Shown piece after piece: positions 21,424 through 34,460 of a stretch of 64,000 nt of DNA. The notes beneath the pieces were generated by a model. That model ran no database searches and was not told the DNA's origin. It was given only the letters and a program-made list of their open reading frames with translations. How positions within the stretch are numbered: the first letter of the stretch is position 1; each line of letters opens with the position of its first letter. Both the position numbers and the translations under genes were made by a program. The stretch lies in assembly GCA_014526335.1 (NCBI GenBank), contig JACTAT010000039.1, positions 7,374,104 to 7,438,103 of the forward strand. Direction: 5' to 3'. Origin of the DNA: Chrysaora quinquecirrha (Eukaryota > Cnidaria > Scyphozoa > Semaeostomeae > Pelagiidae).

Positions 21424-24400
21424 TCACATGGCAGCAATTTCTTCAAAGCTTCGTTTTGGTAGAGTTTCCAGCACTCGTCTAACGTTTTCTGCGTGTTCCT
21501 GAACGCGCTGCGTCCTCAGAGTTGATCTGTTGCCACTGTTAGAGTTAATGTTTGATTGACTGTTCCCTCTTCGCACTGGAGTTTCTTTATCTTGGTCGTT
21601 TCGATTGTACGAGTCAGTATGACCACTGAAAAGAGATAGAACCAAAATAACGCCCTGAAATTTAAAGCATGGCATTTAAATTCGATATAGGCCCTTAAAT
21701 GCTCAGGATGGGAACATGGAGATAGAGCATCGATGGCTGCAGTAACATAATCTAACAAATTTATGAAGACCCCATTTACACGAGAGAAACTGGACCGGCT
21801 CTGGTCCGATCCAGAGCCACTTTTGGCTCAAAAAACGCCTTCCGCTTACACGGGATCTTTTAGATCCGTACCTGAACTGGCTCTGTTTAGAGCCAGTTCT
21901 TGATCTGTTCAGAAGTAGACAAGCTGGCTCTGTTTAGATCCCGTATAAACGTATTGGATCGGATCCAGACTGGTTCGGATACGAAACGATGAATAATGCC
22001 TGCAAGAACACATATTTCGAAGGGGAATCAAATTTTCTACTTTAGCACCCAAAATGATGTTGCTGTGATAAAAAGATCTAAGTATCTACCCCCACAAGGA
22101 TCTATTTTCTTCACTCTGGTTTCTTCTGTAAATCTCTACTATCGACAGCGTACCTAAAAAGCTCCGTTTTTGAGATGGAGTTTCACAAAACCGATCTTCT
22201 TTTATTAGATAAAATACAAAACTTCGCAGAAACGGTGTACTGTAGTACAGTAAAAACCCGCTACTGAGAACCTACATTTTTAGGAGTCAGCCTAAACAGG
22301 TTCTTATTTAAATGGTAGTTTGCAGAAAACCACTTTAAACTCAGCTACAAAACAAGATGGTGATAAGGCTATGTTTTTATTTTCTTCACCCTGACCCCAA
22401 AAACTTTTCAGAATATCAGCTACTGCAGCTGTTACAGTAATGTACTTGTATGATATTTGCAAGTAAGAACCTATTTAGGTATTTAGTAGTTAAGCTCTTG
22501 CCACTTTTTACTTTGGGGCCAACTTCATTCCCAGGATCATGTATACATATAATTCTACTCAACGTTACGCTGTACACCGGGGGGAGGGGATACATGATAT
22601 AATTTTGGTACGGGTTTGTGCCAACCATATGGCTGGGTTTCTCTCGAAATGGGTACCAAAGATATGTAATAATACTTACTCAGTATTATCGTCTTCATTG
22701 ATAGCAAGTGACATGTATCGATAAACTTCAGCAGTTGAGGGTGTTTTCATTGGATTCGTGTGGTTCTCTTTTCCAACCGAGTTTCCAGTAGATCGAGGGG
22801 CCGGGCTGAAGATCGGAGTTGATCGTTGGTACTTTAGTCTTCCATGAGAATGGGAATGGCCTAGAACCAAAAATAAGGATTCAAAAATAAGTATTAAATA
22901 AGGAAATAAATGAGCGAGTTATGTTAGAGAATAGTCGCAAGGGGGGTTTTGATGTTTACCCTCTGAAAAACTTTGCAGAAAGCTTATAAGACAAAGTACA
23001 AGGTTCCAAGAAAGGCAACATTTGAAGAGGAAGGGAATTTCAAACGTTTCTCTGAAGTAGTGGGCTCAATAGAAGTTTTAAGAAATCAGTTTGATATACC
23101 AATTATATTATCACTAAATTTTTTCTTTTATTTCTTACACATACCAATTTAAAATATTTGCCTCAAAAAGGCGCGCAGTGGAAAGGGGGAAGAAATAGAT
23201 GGGGGACTCATTAGAGCATTTGTGAAGTATAAAACAAGAGTAGCTACCTTTTTCGCCAGATTCTTTAGCAATAACTGGCGTGGATATGCAATGTTTATAA
23301 AATTCCATTTTCTCTTTTTCAAAAACTTCCCTCTGCAAAGAAAAAATGAGAAAAAATAATATCAAGAGTATAACAACTTATTCTTAGACTGTCAATATTA
23401 CTCTCATTAGATACTTGTCAGTATCGGCAAAGGGTTTGTTTTTAGCGCTTTGATTACAGTTTAAAAAAGTGCCAAAAGCCACGGCTAAGCTTGAGATTTT
23501 TCAACTGATCTGGCGACGCGACACACCTGGAAGTATCCTGTTCTGAGATATGCTGAGGTGGCTACGCGCTCACTTCTTTTTCAGGTCGCAGAACGTTTTG
23601 TTAGAAAATCTGTCCCGGGCTACACGTGCGACTTTTTGTTTTCACGGTCGCGGCGACAATTTTTTTATCATTTTTTTTTATTTTATGACATTTTATCACA
23701 TTTTAAGCTATTGATTCTTTATCACATGTACATACATTTTTCAGGATTTTATCTAGTATTTTAAACCAGTATTTTTTAAATAGTTGGCGTAAATAAGCTC
23801 TAACTTTTAATCAATTTTTGCAGCTATGTAAAGCCAACTTAAAATAAATTATTATTATTATTATTATTATCATTATTATATGTACTGTCGCCAATAAAAA
23901 GTCGCGTGTGTAGCCGCGGCTTTAGCAATGAAACAAAACATTCTACTGCGAATAAATCACAGTAGTCTTGTGACCAGTACTTTAACAGTTACTGAAAAGC
24001 CGCGGCTAAACGTGCAATTTTCCACCGGTTCTTGCGACCCAACCCTCCCGAAAATGGCCTTTTCTGGGAAATCCTACGGTGACTGCGACATTCTGTTCGA
24101 ACAAAAGTGCCGCGAGATGAAACCCTTAAAGAGGGCGTTTTCGGTGGGGGGGGGGGGGTGAAGCCGGGGCTTTCAACCGAAGTAATAATACAGAATAAAA
24201 TCAAGCCTCACCTCCTGGGCCAGTTTTAGAGCCAATTCAGTTGTTAGTTTTCTTTCTTTTAATAATCTTTCCCTTTCGTCTTTGGCAGACTTTTCGCGTT
24301 CTTTTTGGACCTCTTGATCGGTAAAGGAAACATCGCCCTAAATAAAAAACAAAAACATGGAGAAACGTGTATCGGAGATTCGCTTGAAGAGCGCACCCTA

Positions 24401-27400
24401 AATATACGATTTGAATCTGAAAACAGCACATACCTTAAGGTATGATTCGATTTTGTTCAACATTTTATCATCTTGTAATGACTAGAATGAAAAAAATGAC
24501 ACATTAGCTGCGTAACTTAGGGCGTATTTTTGGTCTCATTCTGTTTTTGGCAGACTCTCCGGATTCTGAAAACTGTAGACTTAGGGCGTATTTTTTTGGT
24601 AACCTCCTGATTTTGGCAGATCTTCCAAAATCTGTAAACGGTAGACTTAGCAGGAAAAAGTTTCCTGCACTAAACAAACACAGCTGCCGAAAACGGTAGG
24701 TTGATCAGAACAAACTCGAACTAAACCGATAATTTTAAAGTGAGGACGAGATTCCTTGCGATGTCTGCGAAGCCATCCAGCTTCAGGGACAGAAGGTTTT
24801 GGAGGCCTGCGAAACCTGCCGTTTTCAGAAGACTGTACCAAAAAAATACGTCTCGACGTCTGCTGAAAAGAGAAGGCGTCCGCTGAAAACAGAATGTGAC
24901 CAAACAATACGCCCTTAGCAGGGAGAAGTTTCTTTTACCTTTTACCAGAAGTTTCTTTTACCAAAAAACACGGCTGCCGAAAATCGTAGGCAGATCGAAC
25001 AAGGCTTCCGTTCCTTGGCTACGATACTTGTGAAATTTTGTTTGAGCATGCGCCGTTATTTAGGGATGCCGATAATTTCAAATGGGCAGCCCGTCTCAAA
25101 CGTGTACAACTTCAAAACGAGATTCCTTGCGAAGTCTGCGAGACCTACCAGCTTCGGCAGCAGAAGGTTTTAGAGACCTCCAAAACCTGCCATTTTCAGA
25201 AGGTTGTACCAAAAAAATACGTTTCAACGTCTGCCGAAAAGAGAAGTCCAGAAGCAATGGGTTCTGATGATGACAAAAGCAATGGGTTCAAAAGTATAGA
25301 AGCTCATAAGTTCAAACCTGTAACAGTTGCTCTTGTTTGGCAATGATCGCTCGATAATTCTCAATCTGATTTCTTAGGTCAGCTGTAGCTTCATCATTGA
25401 TATCAGAATTCTTTTGAGAGTCATCATCAACGGGTGAAGATGCTAAAAAATATGAAAATCCAATGAATTCTAAAGGATACCGTGAATCCTCAATTAAGTT
25501 GCCACCTTTTGAATTACCCCCCCCCCCCCTCCCCCACACACATACACCTTCGAATATAAAACCTAGAAATTCTGTTTCTCAAATAAGCCTCCCCCCTGCG
25601 TAAGCCCCCACGGGGAACTGTTCAAAAGCCTTATACATTTGGTTTGTTGATCATGCAGCTTTTACCTACAATGGCTGCCAAATGTAGTTGGAATGCCCTA
25701 GGTTTTTGAACGAATAATTGAAATTTTCGGTAAATCTAGCATATTCAAGAGATGATCCCCCCTCCCCCCTCAAAAAATGTTAAGACTATTGATGATTCTC
25801 TTAGCAATCGTGTGAGGCCAGAATTAGCTGGAAATTTAACAACATGTTTAAAAGGGGGCGAGGGGGAGGGTGAAGCAACAGCAGGTAGTGGAAGAGAATT
25901 TCAGCAGAGGTTTTCCAACAGTTCGGCAGTCATTGCAGGATTTACTATCAATTTTAACAACAATGAAGGTGAATGTGAAGTGAAGCTAATTTAGCTCCAA
26001 TTGCTAGGATGTCAGTAGTAGGTTAACTAATCGAGACCTCGATCCTTGCTGTGATGCTAATGTAGCTGTGGTTCGAACCCCGACCTCGCTAAGCTTCTGA
26101 GACCACGAGCCAGTTTGATTAGGCCATGACGTCACAGCAACTTCAATCTTCAGTAACCTTCCATTAATAATCGGGCATCGATATGATTTTGACCTCTTCA
26201 ATAGTCCCCCCCTCCCTCGAACAAGCCCTCCCCCTGAATAAGCCTAAACCGCAAAATTCGTTTTTGCAAATAAGCCCCGTCGAGGATTAACCTTGTATGG
26301 GTAGCCAGATTAGTTTGATGTAGTGATGGACCAACAGATGGGACGACAGATGGGACGAGAAACAGATGGGTACTAACTTTGGCATGATTTAGGTCAATCA
26401 TGAATCATAATCATACAAATTTGAAGTTTCACCTTTTGATGAATTTTGTTCTATTTTATCCTTTAGTTGTTGCCATGTTATTCGAAAACTATTTTTCATA
26501 TCTAAAACAGAAGAAAGGCAACAACTCTAAGAATCTACCCAATTTAAATGCATGAAAAAATCATTCAAATTAGAAAAAACTACACTTACCCTCCCCAACA
26601 AGATTGAAAGGCATATGATAGCGACCATCGTCGAGTTTTTGCTTCGATTCATCGTCACAAGTCTCCTGAAATATTTGGCATAAATTTGTCACTCTGAAAA
26701 CTATAAGTTTATAGTGACAATAAAAGTTATGAGCGTAGACGGGCAACGTTTCTGCTCTTATAAAAAAGCGTATAGGTAGGGGTCACTTACTGTGTCCTCG
26801 TCGTCACTTTGATTCGCTTTTTCATTCAGCAGCGAAACAAGTTCCTTCTGGACATCAGCTAAATATTCACGTAGTAGATTGATCTCAGTTATTAGTTCCT
26901 GGAAAAAGAGGTTAAGCTTATTCAGATTAATTAATAAGTAAATTTTCTTACCCTATGGTGGGAAGCAAGAGAAAAAAGGGGTAGACATTTCCTGATTGTC
27001 GGAAGGCCATTTATTTGAAAGAAAAAACTCCTTTCTCTAAAACAGGAACGGCACTCTAGTAAATGGCTATTTAGATCGGGGCATTTTTACAAACTTGAGA
27101 GACAAGAATCCTGGACCCCCTGGCTCCCCAATTAATGGGTAAGTTCGAAGGTTCTTTGGCATTGTGGTGTAATCCAGCTGACTCGTGGTGTCAGGAGCGC
27201 AGTGTGGCCAGGGTTCGAGCCCAGCCACGGTAGCGTCACATCTGGGGTCGAAGTCTCGATGGGTCTCGACTAGTTAACCTACTACTAAAATCTAAGTGAC
27301 TGGCGCTAAAGCACCATTCCACCTTCACCTTCATGAAACCATTTGCACGTTGCTCTGCATCTATTTTTTCTTGAGGGGAGAGCAAGTATAGTCTCGGCTC

Positions 27401-30400
27401 CTTGACCAGTTGGCTGCAGTTTAAGCTTGGAAGGACAACGTTCTCACTGGCACAAGCAGTATTTTAGGAGGGTTTAGAAATTACCGACAGTTCACTTGGA
27501 CACTAGCCTCTATAGTTTAATTTCATCATTGCACTGCCTCACCTTGTGTCTTTCTTCGTAATTAGATATGATCAAACGATACATTTCTTCTTCACGCCTA
27601 CAATAGAAAAAACGGGGTAGAGACATAGAAATCCTAAATTCCATTATGCAGTGTTTCGGCTATGCAGATTAAATCAGCGGCATAAACGTTTTTGGATATT
27701 TCTTGATTTAAACACTAAGAAAGATCTGGACTGCTTGATGAATAGTTCTAATGGATTTGAGGAAATCAAGATGGGTCAACCCCTTAAAAAAATGGATCAA
27801 ATAACAAGGCAATCTAATTTTTGAGTTCTAGGAAGTGCATTGTTTTGAACTGGTTGAAGGATGGGTGAGTTGATCGAAACAAAAATGGACGGGTTGATGG
27901 ATCACATCCAAGACACTGTATGAGATCAATTTGCTGAAATATTAAAACTTCCTACTTTGCACCAGTTTTCCACATTTTTCGTTTTCCATCAGGTCTTTGA
28001 ATCGCATTTAAAATTTCCATGCCGACTTTCCGTTCTTTGCTTTTATCCGTTAGCAGCTACAATAAATAAGAAAAGAGACATAAAGATGGCAATTTTGATA
28101 TGACCTTCGAAAAGTTAAGAAGCTTTCCCACTGAACATTTAATGGTTCATTTCCAAAGGTGCAAAACTTCTTAAACCATGGTAACGAAATAATTTTCATT
28201 TACATTCTTTTTATGAAACAGCAAAGTTGCTTAAACGTTGCTTAACATCCATTGTACTTATCAACTCCTGTCGAATCACGAAAAACTATTTTTAAGCTTT
28301 CTCAAACAAAATTGTTTTCGAGTGAAGGTGAAGGTGTTTTAGCGCCAGTCGCTAGGATCTCAGTAGGAGGTTAACTAGTCGAGACCTCGACCCTGGCTGT
28401 GACGCTACCGTGTCTGGGCTCGAACCCTGACCAAACTGAGCTTCTGACACCATGAGTCAGCTGGATTACACCACGACGCCACAACACCTTCAATGGGAGA
28501 AGGGAGAAATTGCTAGCTAGTCCTTGGTGTAAAAATCTTGAAAAGTCTGTGGGGCGCTCCAAGTATGTTTTTAATAGAACCCTTCATAGTAAAACCTATT
28601 GAAACCAATTTTTAAAAAACAAAACAAGGCTAAGAAAGAATTAATTTTACCTGGTGAACTCTTTCTTTTAATTTGAGCATTTCTTTTTCTCTTCTTTTTG
28701 ATTCATGGTTAAATTGTTTCTGTTTATGATGCATATCACCCTTCATCTTTTTCATCTGAGATAAAAACGCCACATCATTAAAGTTGTGTACAGTAGTGCA
28801 GTTTTTCCCGCAATAAAGTCGCGGCTACTTGTAGGACTTTTTGCTTGAAACGACAACAGAAAATATTCAAAAATTGTCGCTGCGACCGGAAAATTAAGAG
28901 TCGCTCGCATAGCCAGGCATATAATTTCGAGCAAAATGTTCCGCAACCTTATGAAATATTGTCGCCAATAAGGTCTCAGCGTGTAGCTGGCGTTTTTAAA
29001 GCCGCGGCTACAAGTGCGATTTTTCACCAATTTTGGGGACGTGACATACCAGAAAATATCCTGTTCTGAGAAATCCTGAGGTGGCTGCACACTGCAACAA
29101 CAATGCTGCGACAGATACTCTGCGACACTCAACTTGCGCCATAAGAAGAATGGGTCCTAGAAAATTTCCAATAAAGCGCTAAAGCGCGCGAAAACAATGC
29201 AATGTGTTAGTTCGCCAATGCAAAAACATTACTTGCAACAAGCCAAAACATTTCAAGAAAAGTTCAACCAAATCGATGTTCTGCGATTGTGTTGCAGGTC
29301 GCAGAACATTTGGTTCCAAAATCTGTCCCTAGACTCACATGCAACTTTTAGTTTTTACCTCGGTTTTTACAGTCGCGGCGAATATTTTTTGATCATGTCC
29401 TGTCGCCATTTCAAGCACAACCTCGCAGGTGTAACCGCGGCTAAAACTAAAATTAAAACCCCCAAGAACCTCAAAAGAAATGAATAAGCAGTTTATCTGA
29501 GACTATCACTTACTTCTTCACGTTCGAGTTTTCTTTCTTGTTGCAGAATCTTACATTTTTCGACACTTTTTTTCTCTCTTAGTTGCACGATGCAAATTTC
29601 TCGCTTCGCTTGTTCCAGCTCGTCCTATTAAAAAATTATAAGTCTTTGAGTTATTTAAAACTTCATGTAGACATAAAGAGTTTGTTTTCTCACTTGGACT
29701 CTTCAATTAATTCTGCTGGTCTTTCTGCTGTATCCCGTGAGCTGACTGGTGTTCAACACACAAAAACCCATTCTTAAGCATGACTCTTCCATAGCAAGAT
29801 CGTTTTTTCATATAAGCAATTTTGAATCGGCTAATATAAGAAACAAAACACCGGTTTTGTGTGGACAGAGAAAGTTCTTTTCTCACTTGGAATCTTCAAA
29901 TTATTCTATCCAAGTGAAATTTTTGGCCTACATCTGAACTCTGAGGAAAAAAGCATTTAAGTGTGCCATTTCTCTTTAATACTAATATCATTACCTTTAG
30001 TCGAAGTTGTGATTGGACCAACACATCATTGTCACTCTCTGAGCGAATGTGCCTAGGAACAAACAAAAGGCGTTGTGTTAGACACGAAAAAGCGTTGCAT
30101 AGACTTTGCTTTGCCTCAATCTGCAGTGCCCACAATACTGATCCTGCAAATTTTAACTGCTCAATACAACCAAACTTTGATAAGGCATTCAGTATAAGAA
30201 TATCAATCGTAGATTCTTGCGGTATAAGGAATAGCCAATGACATTATAGCCAAATTCTCTTTAAGCTAGTTGTTCTCTTAGTTCAATACTTACTTTGCTT
30301 CTAAGTCGTCCCTAGCCTTCACATGTTTGTTGTGAGTTTTCAGCAGTTCATATGTTCCATTTACAAGTTGTGTTAGATCAAATTTAGCTTCAGTTTCACG

Positions 30401-31055
30401 CCCAGCTATGACTGACTTTGGAAATATCGTTGGAAAGCCCAGCACTATGAATTCCTGAAAAGGAGGTTTGGGATTATTGAGACAAATGATGAAAATAGCG
30501 CTGATAAACATTGGAAATGTGGAAATCAATCTCCTCAAGGCAAAATCCTTTGGCAACGAAAAGTAGACTTCATTTCTAGTTTTGTCAAAGACTTTTTCAG
30601 TCAGTCAGTCAGACAGTCAGTCAGTCAGTTAGTCAGTCAATCAGTCAGTCAGTCAGTCAGTCAGTCAGTCAGTCAGTCAGTCAGTCAGTCAGTCAGTCAG
30701 TCAGTCAGTCAGTCAGTTAGTCAGTCAGTCAGTCAGTCAGTCAGTCAGTCAGTCAGTCAGTCAGTCAGTCAGTCAGTCAGTCAGTCAGTCAGTCAGTCAG
30801 TCAGTCAGTCAGTCAGTCAGTCAGTCAGTCAGTCAGTCAGTCAGTCAGTCAGTCAGTCAGTCAGTCAGTCAGTCAGTCAGTCAGTCAGTCAGTCAGTCAG
30901 TCAGTCAGTCAGTCAGTCAGTCAGTCAGTCAGTCAGTCAGTCAGTCAGTCAGTCAGTCGGTCAGTCAGTCAGTCAGTCAGTCAGTCAGTCAGTCAGTCAG
31001 TCAGTCAGTCAGTCAGTCAGTCAGTCAGTCAGTCAGTCAGTCAGTCAGTCAGTCA

Positions 31056-31106
<51 letters not shown>

Positions 31107-33028
31107 AGTCAGTCAGTCAGTCAACAGACAGTTGGTCTGACAGTCACACCCCATAGCACATTTTTAAGTACTGGTCAGAAATTTAGGTCTCCTAGCACCA
31201 CCGCTTTTAATGTGCTGATGTGTTGGCAAGGTGAAGATTTCAAAATCAACCTGTTGCCTCTAAAAATATTTTGATAAACAATTGAAAATAAAATAAAAGA
31301 CTTTATTAATGGTGTTATTGAAAAGGTTCCCAACCAAAAAATACTTTATCAAGACTTGTAACAGCCATGGTGATTAGCAGGGATCAAAGTTTCAGATCAG
31401 AAACTATGAGAAGCTTATATCCTCTATATTTCATGTTCTGATTATGGGATTTATACCGTACAAGCATTAAAAATTTAGCATAATGAATTAACCACACTTA
31501 CAACAAGTTTATAGATTAGCTCATATATGAAAAATTAGAACAGGATTTTACAATTTTAGAGGACATTTCATTTAAATTATTTATAGCTTGGCTCACATAG
31601 TTACATAAAGTTTCAGAAAAATGTTCTTTAATCACGCAGACTGTAGTATGATATACCAGTCTTGTAATTTATGATTAAGATTTTCATGTATGGCTAAGGG
31701 AAATGCTGTCGAGTTGACTTAAAAATTGTCAATGGAAAGCAAGCATATTCGTTTGGTAATGCAAGATTAGGTTATTTGGCAGCATAATTCTTAGCTATGC
31801 TGATGGACCCCCAGGGTGTACAGCCAGATCTCTATGCCCCGGACTGATATTCTAAAATTAATACCCTGGGTACTCAGGATGGATAGCTGATATATGACTG
31901 TAGGCTTGTGGAAAGTAGTTATAGGGAGATTTGAACCCAAAACCCTATGACAGGGAGGCGAGCACTTTGACCACTCAGCCACCCAACCTTAATACAATAA
32001 GGTAAGAAATAATCCATGGGGACTGCCTGGTTCATAATTGACTGTCTGCGAAAATTCACCCCGAAATCGGGCAAATTTTGTTTCTGAATACGGTTTTTCT
32101 TAAAAGATTTAGAATTATACATTTTATATAGTTTTTTTCTACAAGATATGTAGAGTTGAAGGGGAGATTAGTACTAGTGATAACAACTTGTATATCTTTT
32201 AGCTTTGAAGAGTGATACAACAGAAGGATTTCTAGGGTTTTCAAGAGATTTCTTTTAAAACAATAGGATTTTAAGGAAGGATTGCTCTAGAAAATCTCTC
32301 AAGGAAGTGACTCTCTGTTGTTTAGCAACCTGAAACAACCCAGTTGGCAATTTCGTGTTCCAAAGTCCCAACAATCTTAGTGAAAGTACTGCTTCTTGTT
32401 ACAATGTGTAATCAGATACTGCACAATTTCCTTTCCTTGCTTGCGTGTTTTTCAGATAGTCTACCAGTTTCAATCAATATTTGGATGAAAGAAAACAAAA
32501 GGACAGACAGAAATCTAAAAAGCAAATTAACGACTTCTGGAAAAGTTTTCAATTTCCTCTCTGGACACTGATTTTCTACAAAGAACCTCGAAATTGCTTC
32601 CATTCTACAAATCGCATCTATCGCAAAGAACACTAATGTGTCCTATCAAATTACAATTAGGCACGTCAAACAAAACAATAAAAGAAACTCAATCACACGT
32701 GAACAAAGAAGAAGTTTGGATTTGGTATCAAAAATACCAAAATCTAAATAAATTTTAGGTTCTTTACCTGGTTCAGATAACGTAGACGACTATCTAAATT
32801 TGCTCTTGTGCAAAACTGTTCCTCTTCAAGCTCGGCTTGATTTGACGGCGGACTGTTGAAGAAATCCATCCCATTGGGACTGTTTTGCACGTAGTCCTCT
32901 AACTTGTCAGGCAGCGTTACTTTGGGCCTAGGCATGCCACCGGAGCTCCTCAAAGACGTTTGACGTCTAGATATAAACGCTGACAGGTCCCATTCTGTGT
33001 TATTGTTGTGAAATTTCGTATCTCCCAT
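21424..33028 (-). CDS. SSX2IP: Afadin- and alpha-actinin-binding protein (SSX2IP/ADIP), 16 coding exons
   Basis: Exons: 33028-32768, 30454-30294, 30052-29995, 29624-29514, 28755-28651, 28056-27956, 27597-27543, 26898-26791, 26665-26590, 26501-26433, 25442-25318, 24481-24434, 24337-24212, 23332-23248, 22860-22680, 21625-21424. All junctions are GT/AG, all phases agree, and they sum to 624 codons (623 residues); vertebrate ADIP is about 614. Recognisable blocks are YLNQEFIVLGFPTIF, KERVHQLLTDKSKERKVGME, ILNAIQRPDGKRKMWKTG and EEEMYRLIISNYEERHK. The middle is heptad-rich coiled coil; the tail is Ser/Asn/Arg-rich. ADIP is a centrosomal/centriolar-satellite protein that anchors microtubules and, in vertebrate epithelia, links afadin and alpha-actinin at adherens junctions. 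Introns carry SINEs and other repeats, but the coding sequence is free of frameshifts. Confidence 0.93.
21773..21985. mobile_element. Inverted-repeat element rich in GGATC motifs
   Basis: CCATTTACACGAGAGAAACT and CTGGTCCGATCC at the left answer GGATCGGATCCAGACTGG at the right in inverted form. The interior repeats GAGCCA and GGATCT. A similar composition (TTTACACGGGAATGGATCC) occurs at about 13885-14060. It lies within the terminal intron of SSX2IP. Confidence 0.45.
23440..24170. mobile_element. Repeat with AGCCGCGGCT termini, SSX2IP intron
   Basis: The segment holds AGCCACGGCTAA near its left end and GTAGCCGCGGCTTTAG near 23910. It shares GTATCCTGTTCTGAGATATG/CTGAGGTGGCT with a second copy at 28795-29460. 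No transposase frame is visible. Confidence 0.5.
24520..25260. mobile_element. Paired repeat copies, SSX2IP intron
   Basis: CTTAGGGCGTATTTTT and TTTTGGCAGA occur at 24520-24600 in tandem. GCTGCCGAAAA, CGAGATTCCTTGCGA and CCAAAAAAATACG recur in two adjacent ~300 bp blocks (24640-24920 and 24945-25260). These are two related element copies lying side by side; the open frames here are shadows. Confidence 0.5.
25965..26200 (-). mobile_element. tRNA-derived SINE, family 1
   Basis: Reverse strand reads an A-box-like TGGCCTAATCAAACTGGCTC and B box GGGGTTCGAACC, then GGTCTCGATTAGTTAACC and a GAAG-rich tail. It matches copies at 27160-27330 (+) and 28322-28495 (-). It lies in an SSX2IP intron. Confidence 0.75.
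27150..27335 (+). mobile_element. tRNA-derived SINE, family 1
   Basis: The A box region is TGGTGTAATCCAGCTGACTC and the B box is GGGTTCGAGCCC, spaced as in a tRNA head. The body ends GACTGGCGCTAAAGCACC followed by a CACCTTCACCTTC tail. It lies in an SSX2IP intron and is the best-preserved plus-strand copy. Confidence 0.8.
28322..28495 (-). mobile_element. tRNA-derived SINE, family 1
   Basis: On the reverse strand it reads TGGTGTAATCCAGCTGACTC, GGGTTCGAGCCC and GACTGGCGCTAAAACACC, nearly identical to 27150-27335. The high similarity suggests fairly recent activity. It lies in an SSX2IP intron. Confidence 0.8.
28795..29460. mobile_element. Repeat with GCCGCGGCTA motifs, SSX2IP intron
   Basis: Contains GTCGCGGCTACTTGTAG, AAGCCGCGGCTACAAGTGCG and TGTAACCGCGGCTAAAAC, i.e. 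repeated and inverted termini, and shares ATCCTGTTCTGAGA with the element at 23440-24170. It may be two copies in tandem. Confidence 0.5.
30597..31124. repeat. (CAGT)n tetranucleotide array, ~530 bp
   Basis: About 130 nearly perfect CAGT units stand in intron 1 of SSX2IP, with only a few variant bases (for example near 30611, 30717, 30959 and 31082). The unit has no stop-free advantage and codes for nothing here. The purity suggests recent expansion. Confidence 0.98.
31795..31990 (-). mobile_element. tRNA-derived SINE, family 2
   Basis: Reverse strand reads GGTGGCTGAGTGGTCAAAGT (A box) and TTGGGTTCAAATCTC (B box), followed by GAGTACCCAGGGTATT and AGAATATCAGTCCGGGG. This matches the body of the copy at 15888-16115. 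It lies in SSX2IP intron 1. Confidence 0.75.
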
Positions 33029-34460
33029 GCTTGATCGATGAATTCAGTCACCTGTTTGTTCCTAGGTAATATAAAACGGCAAGAAACTGATGAAAATTGC
33101 GGAGTTGCTGTTCTGTTTACCTTTGAAAATACTCGAGACAGAAAAGCAAACTTGTCGCGCGCCTGCGATAACAAAATAGAGCCCAGGCCTTTTGTTAGGG
33201 AAATTCACACCACGTGATTCAGCAAAACCCTTCATTGACCAATGAGAGTACAGCATCTCAGGAAGGATGTTTAATTTACAAACTGAAGAAACTGAGAAAC
33301 TGAATATTTACAATGTATTATTTTGAATTAAGCATGGCTGAAGCGCGCTGAAGCAACTATAACAACGAAAACCTAATGAATAATGTCTTAGTGAAGCCCA
33401 GTTGCCCTTTAATTTCCTTTCAGAACAGTATAATTCCAGTCAGAACCAATAGCATCATAACAGAGAAGGCAACAAAGTGCTCTTAGAAATTGCTTTCGAA
33501 AATCTCTTTATTTTTCGAAAACACATCAAAACACATACCCTATGCTACAGAACAATTATTGTCTTTTCTGTACAATTTACAAAAAAGCCGTAAATTCTTC
33601 TTTTATTCTTAAATACATATGCATCTGCTTTTAATCCACGGCTTAGGGGAAAGCAAAAGAACAAAACCAAAATTTTAATCAAAACCAAAGTCTCAATGAA
33701 ACTTTGAAATGGAATGAATTTCAAAGTAAGCTGTGTATTCAATTGTTATTACTTTATTTCTCATACTCCAATATTTTACTGTGCTTGGCGGTACGAGGAA
33801 AAGTGGATACTGTAACAAAAAAGATAAAGACGAGGGACGAACCACTCCTTTAAAATCTCGTACAAAAAATAAGCTACAAAAGCAAAGGGGCGCCATAAAA
33901 GGTCGGTAAGGTAATGCTCTGTGGGTAAGGTAGACTGGCCTCATTATCCAATCACTTTACCTGTTGTTGTTGTTGCTCAAGGCAGCTCGCAATACAGAGG
34001 CTTGTGGAGCGAGTGAAATTGAAAAAGTACAAACTTGTTTGAGTTCAAAATGCTTATTTTAATAATAATTGAAAAATGTATATATCATTTTGAAAACTTT
34101 CCCCATAAATAAAAAAGAAAAACACATTTAAAAAACCACAGAACACTTCCCAATATAATGCATTTTCTTGCATCCCTATTTGCCCAGGGTTACTATAAAC
34201 TTGTGCCTATATAAACGGTGTCTCGAGTTAAATGTTCATGCTTTTACTAGGTAATGTTGAAAGTTTCAAAGACAACCTATTTCGTTTAACTTCAATTCCT
34301 GAAGGCCTTTCGAGTTAAAAAAGCAAAATGCTGCTAAGTTCTTTTCTTAATTAAAGCAGGGTTATAGCATTCCACGACCTTCTTCAACTATATGATGCGT
34401 CCATGGTGGCTATTAATGTCCATTGTCCATAAGAACATACACTTTTCTAAATTCATAACC
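33029..34460. other. Intergenic between SSX2IP and SREK1IP1
   Basis: No exon is recognised. The first ~200 bp upstream of the SSX2IP ATG likely holds its promoter. The region before 34460 should contain the SREK1IP1 3' untranslated part. Small open frames at 33062-33944 show no domain. Confidence 0.5.
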
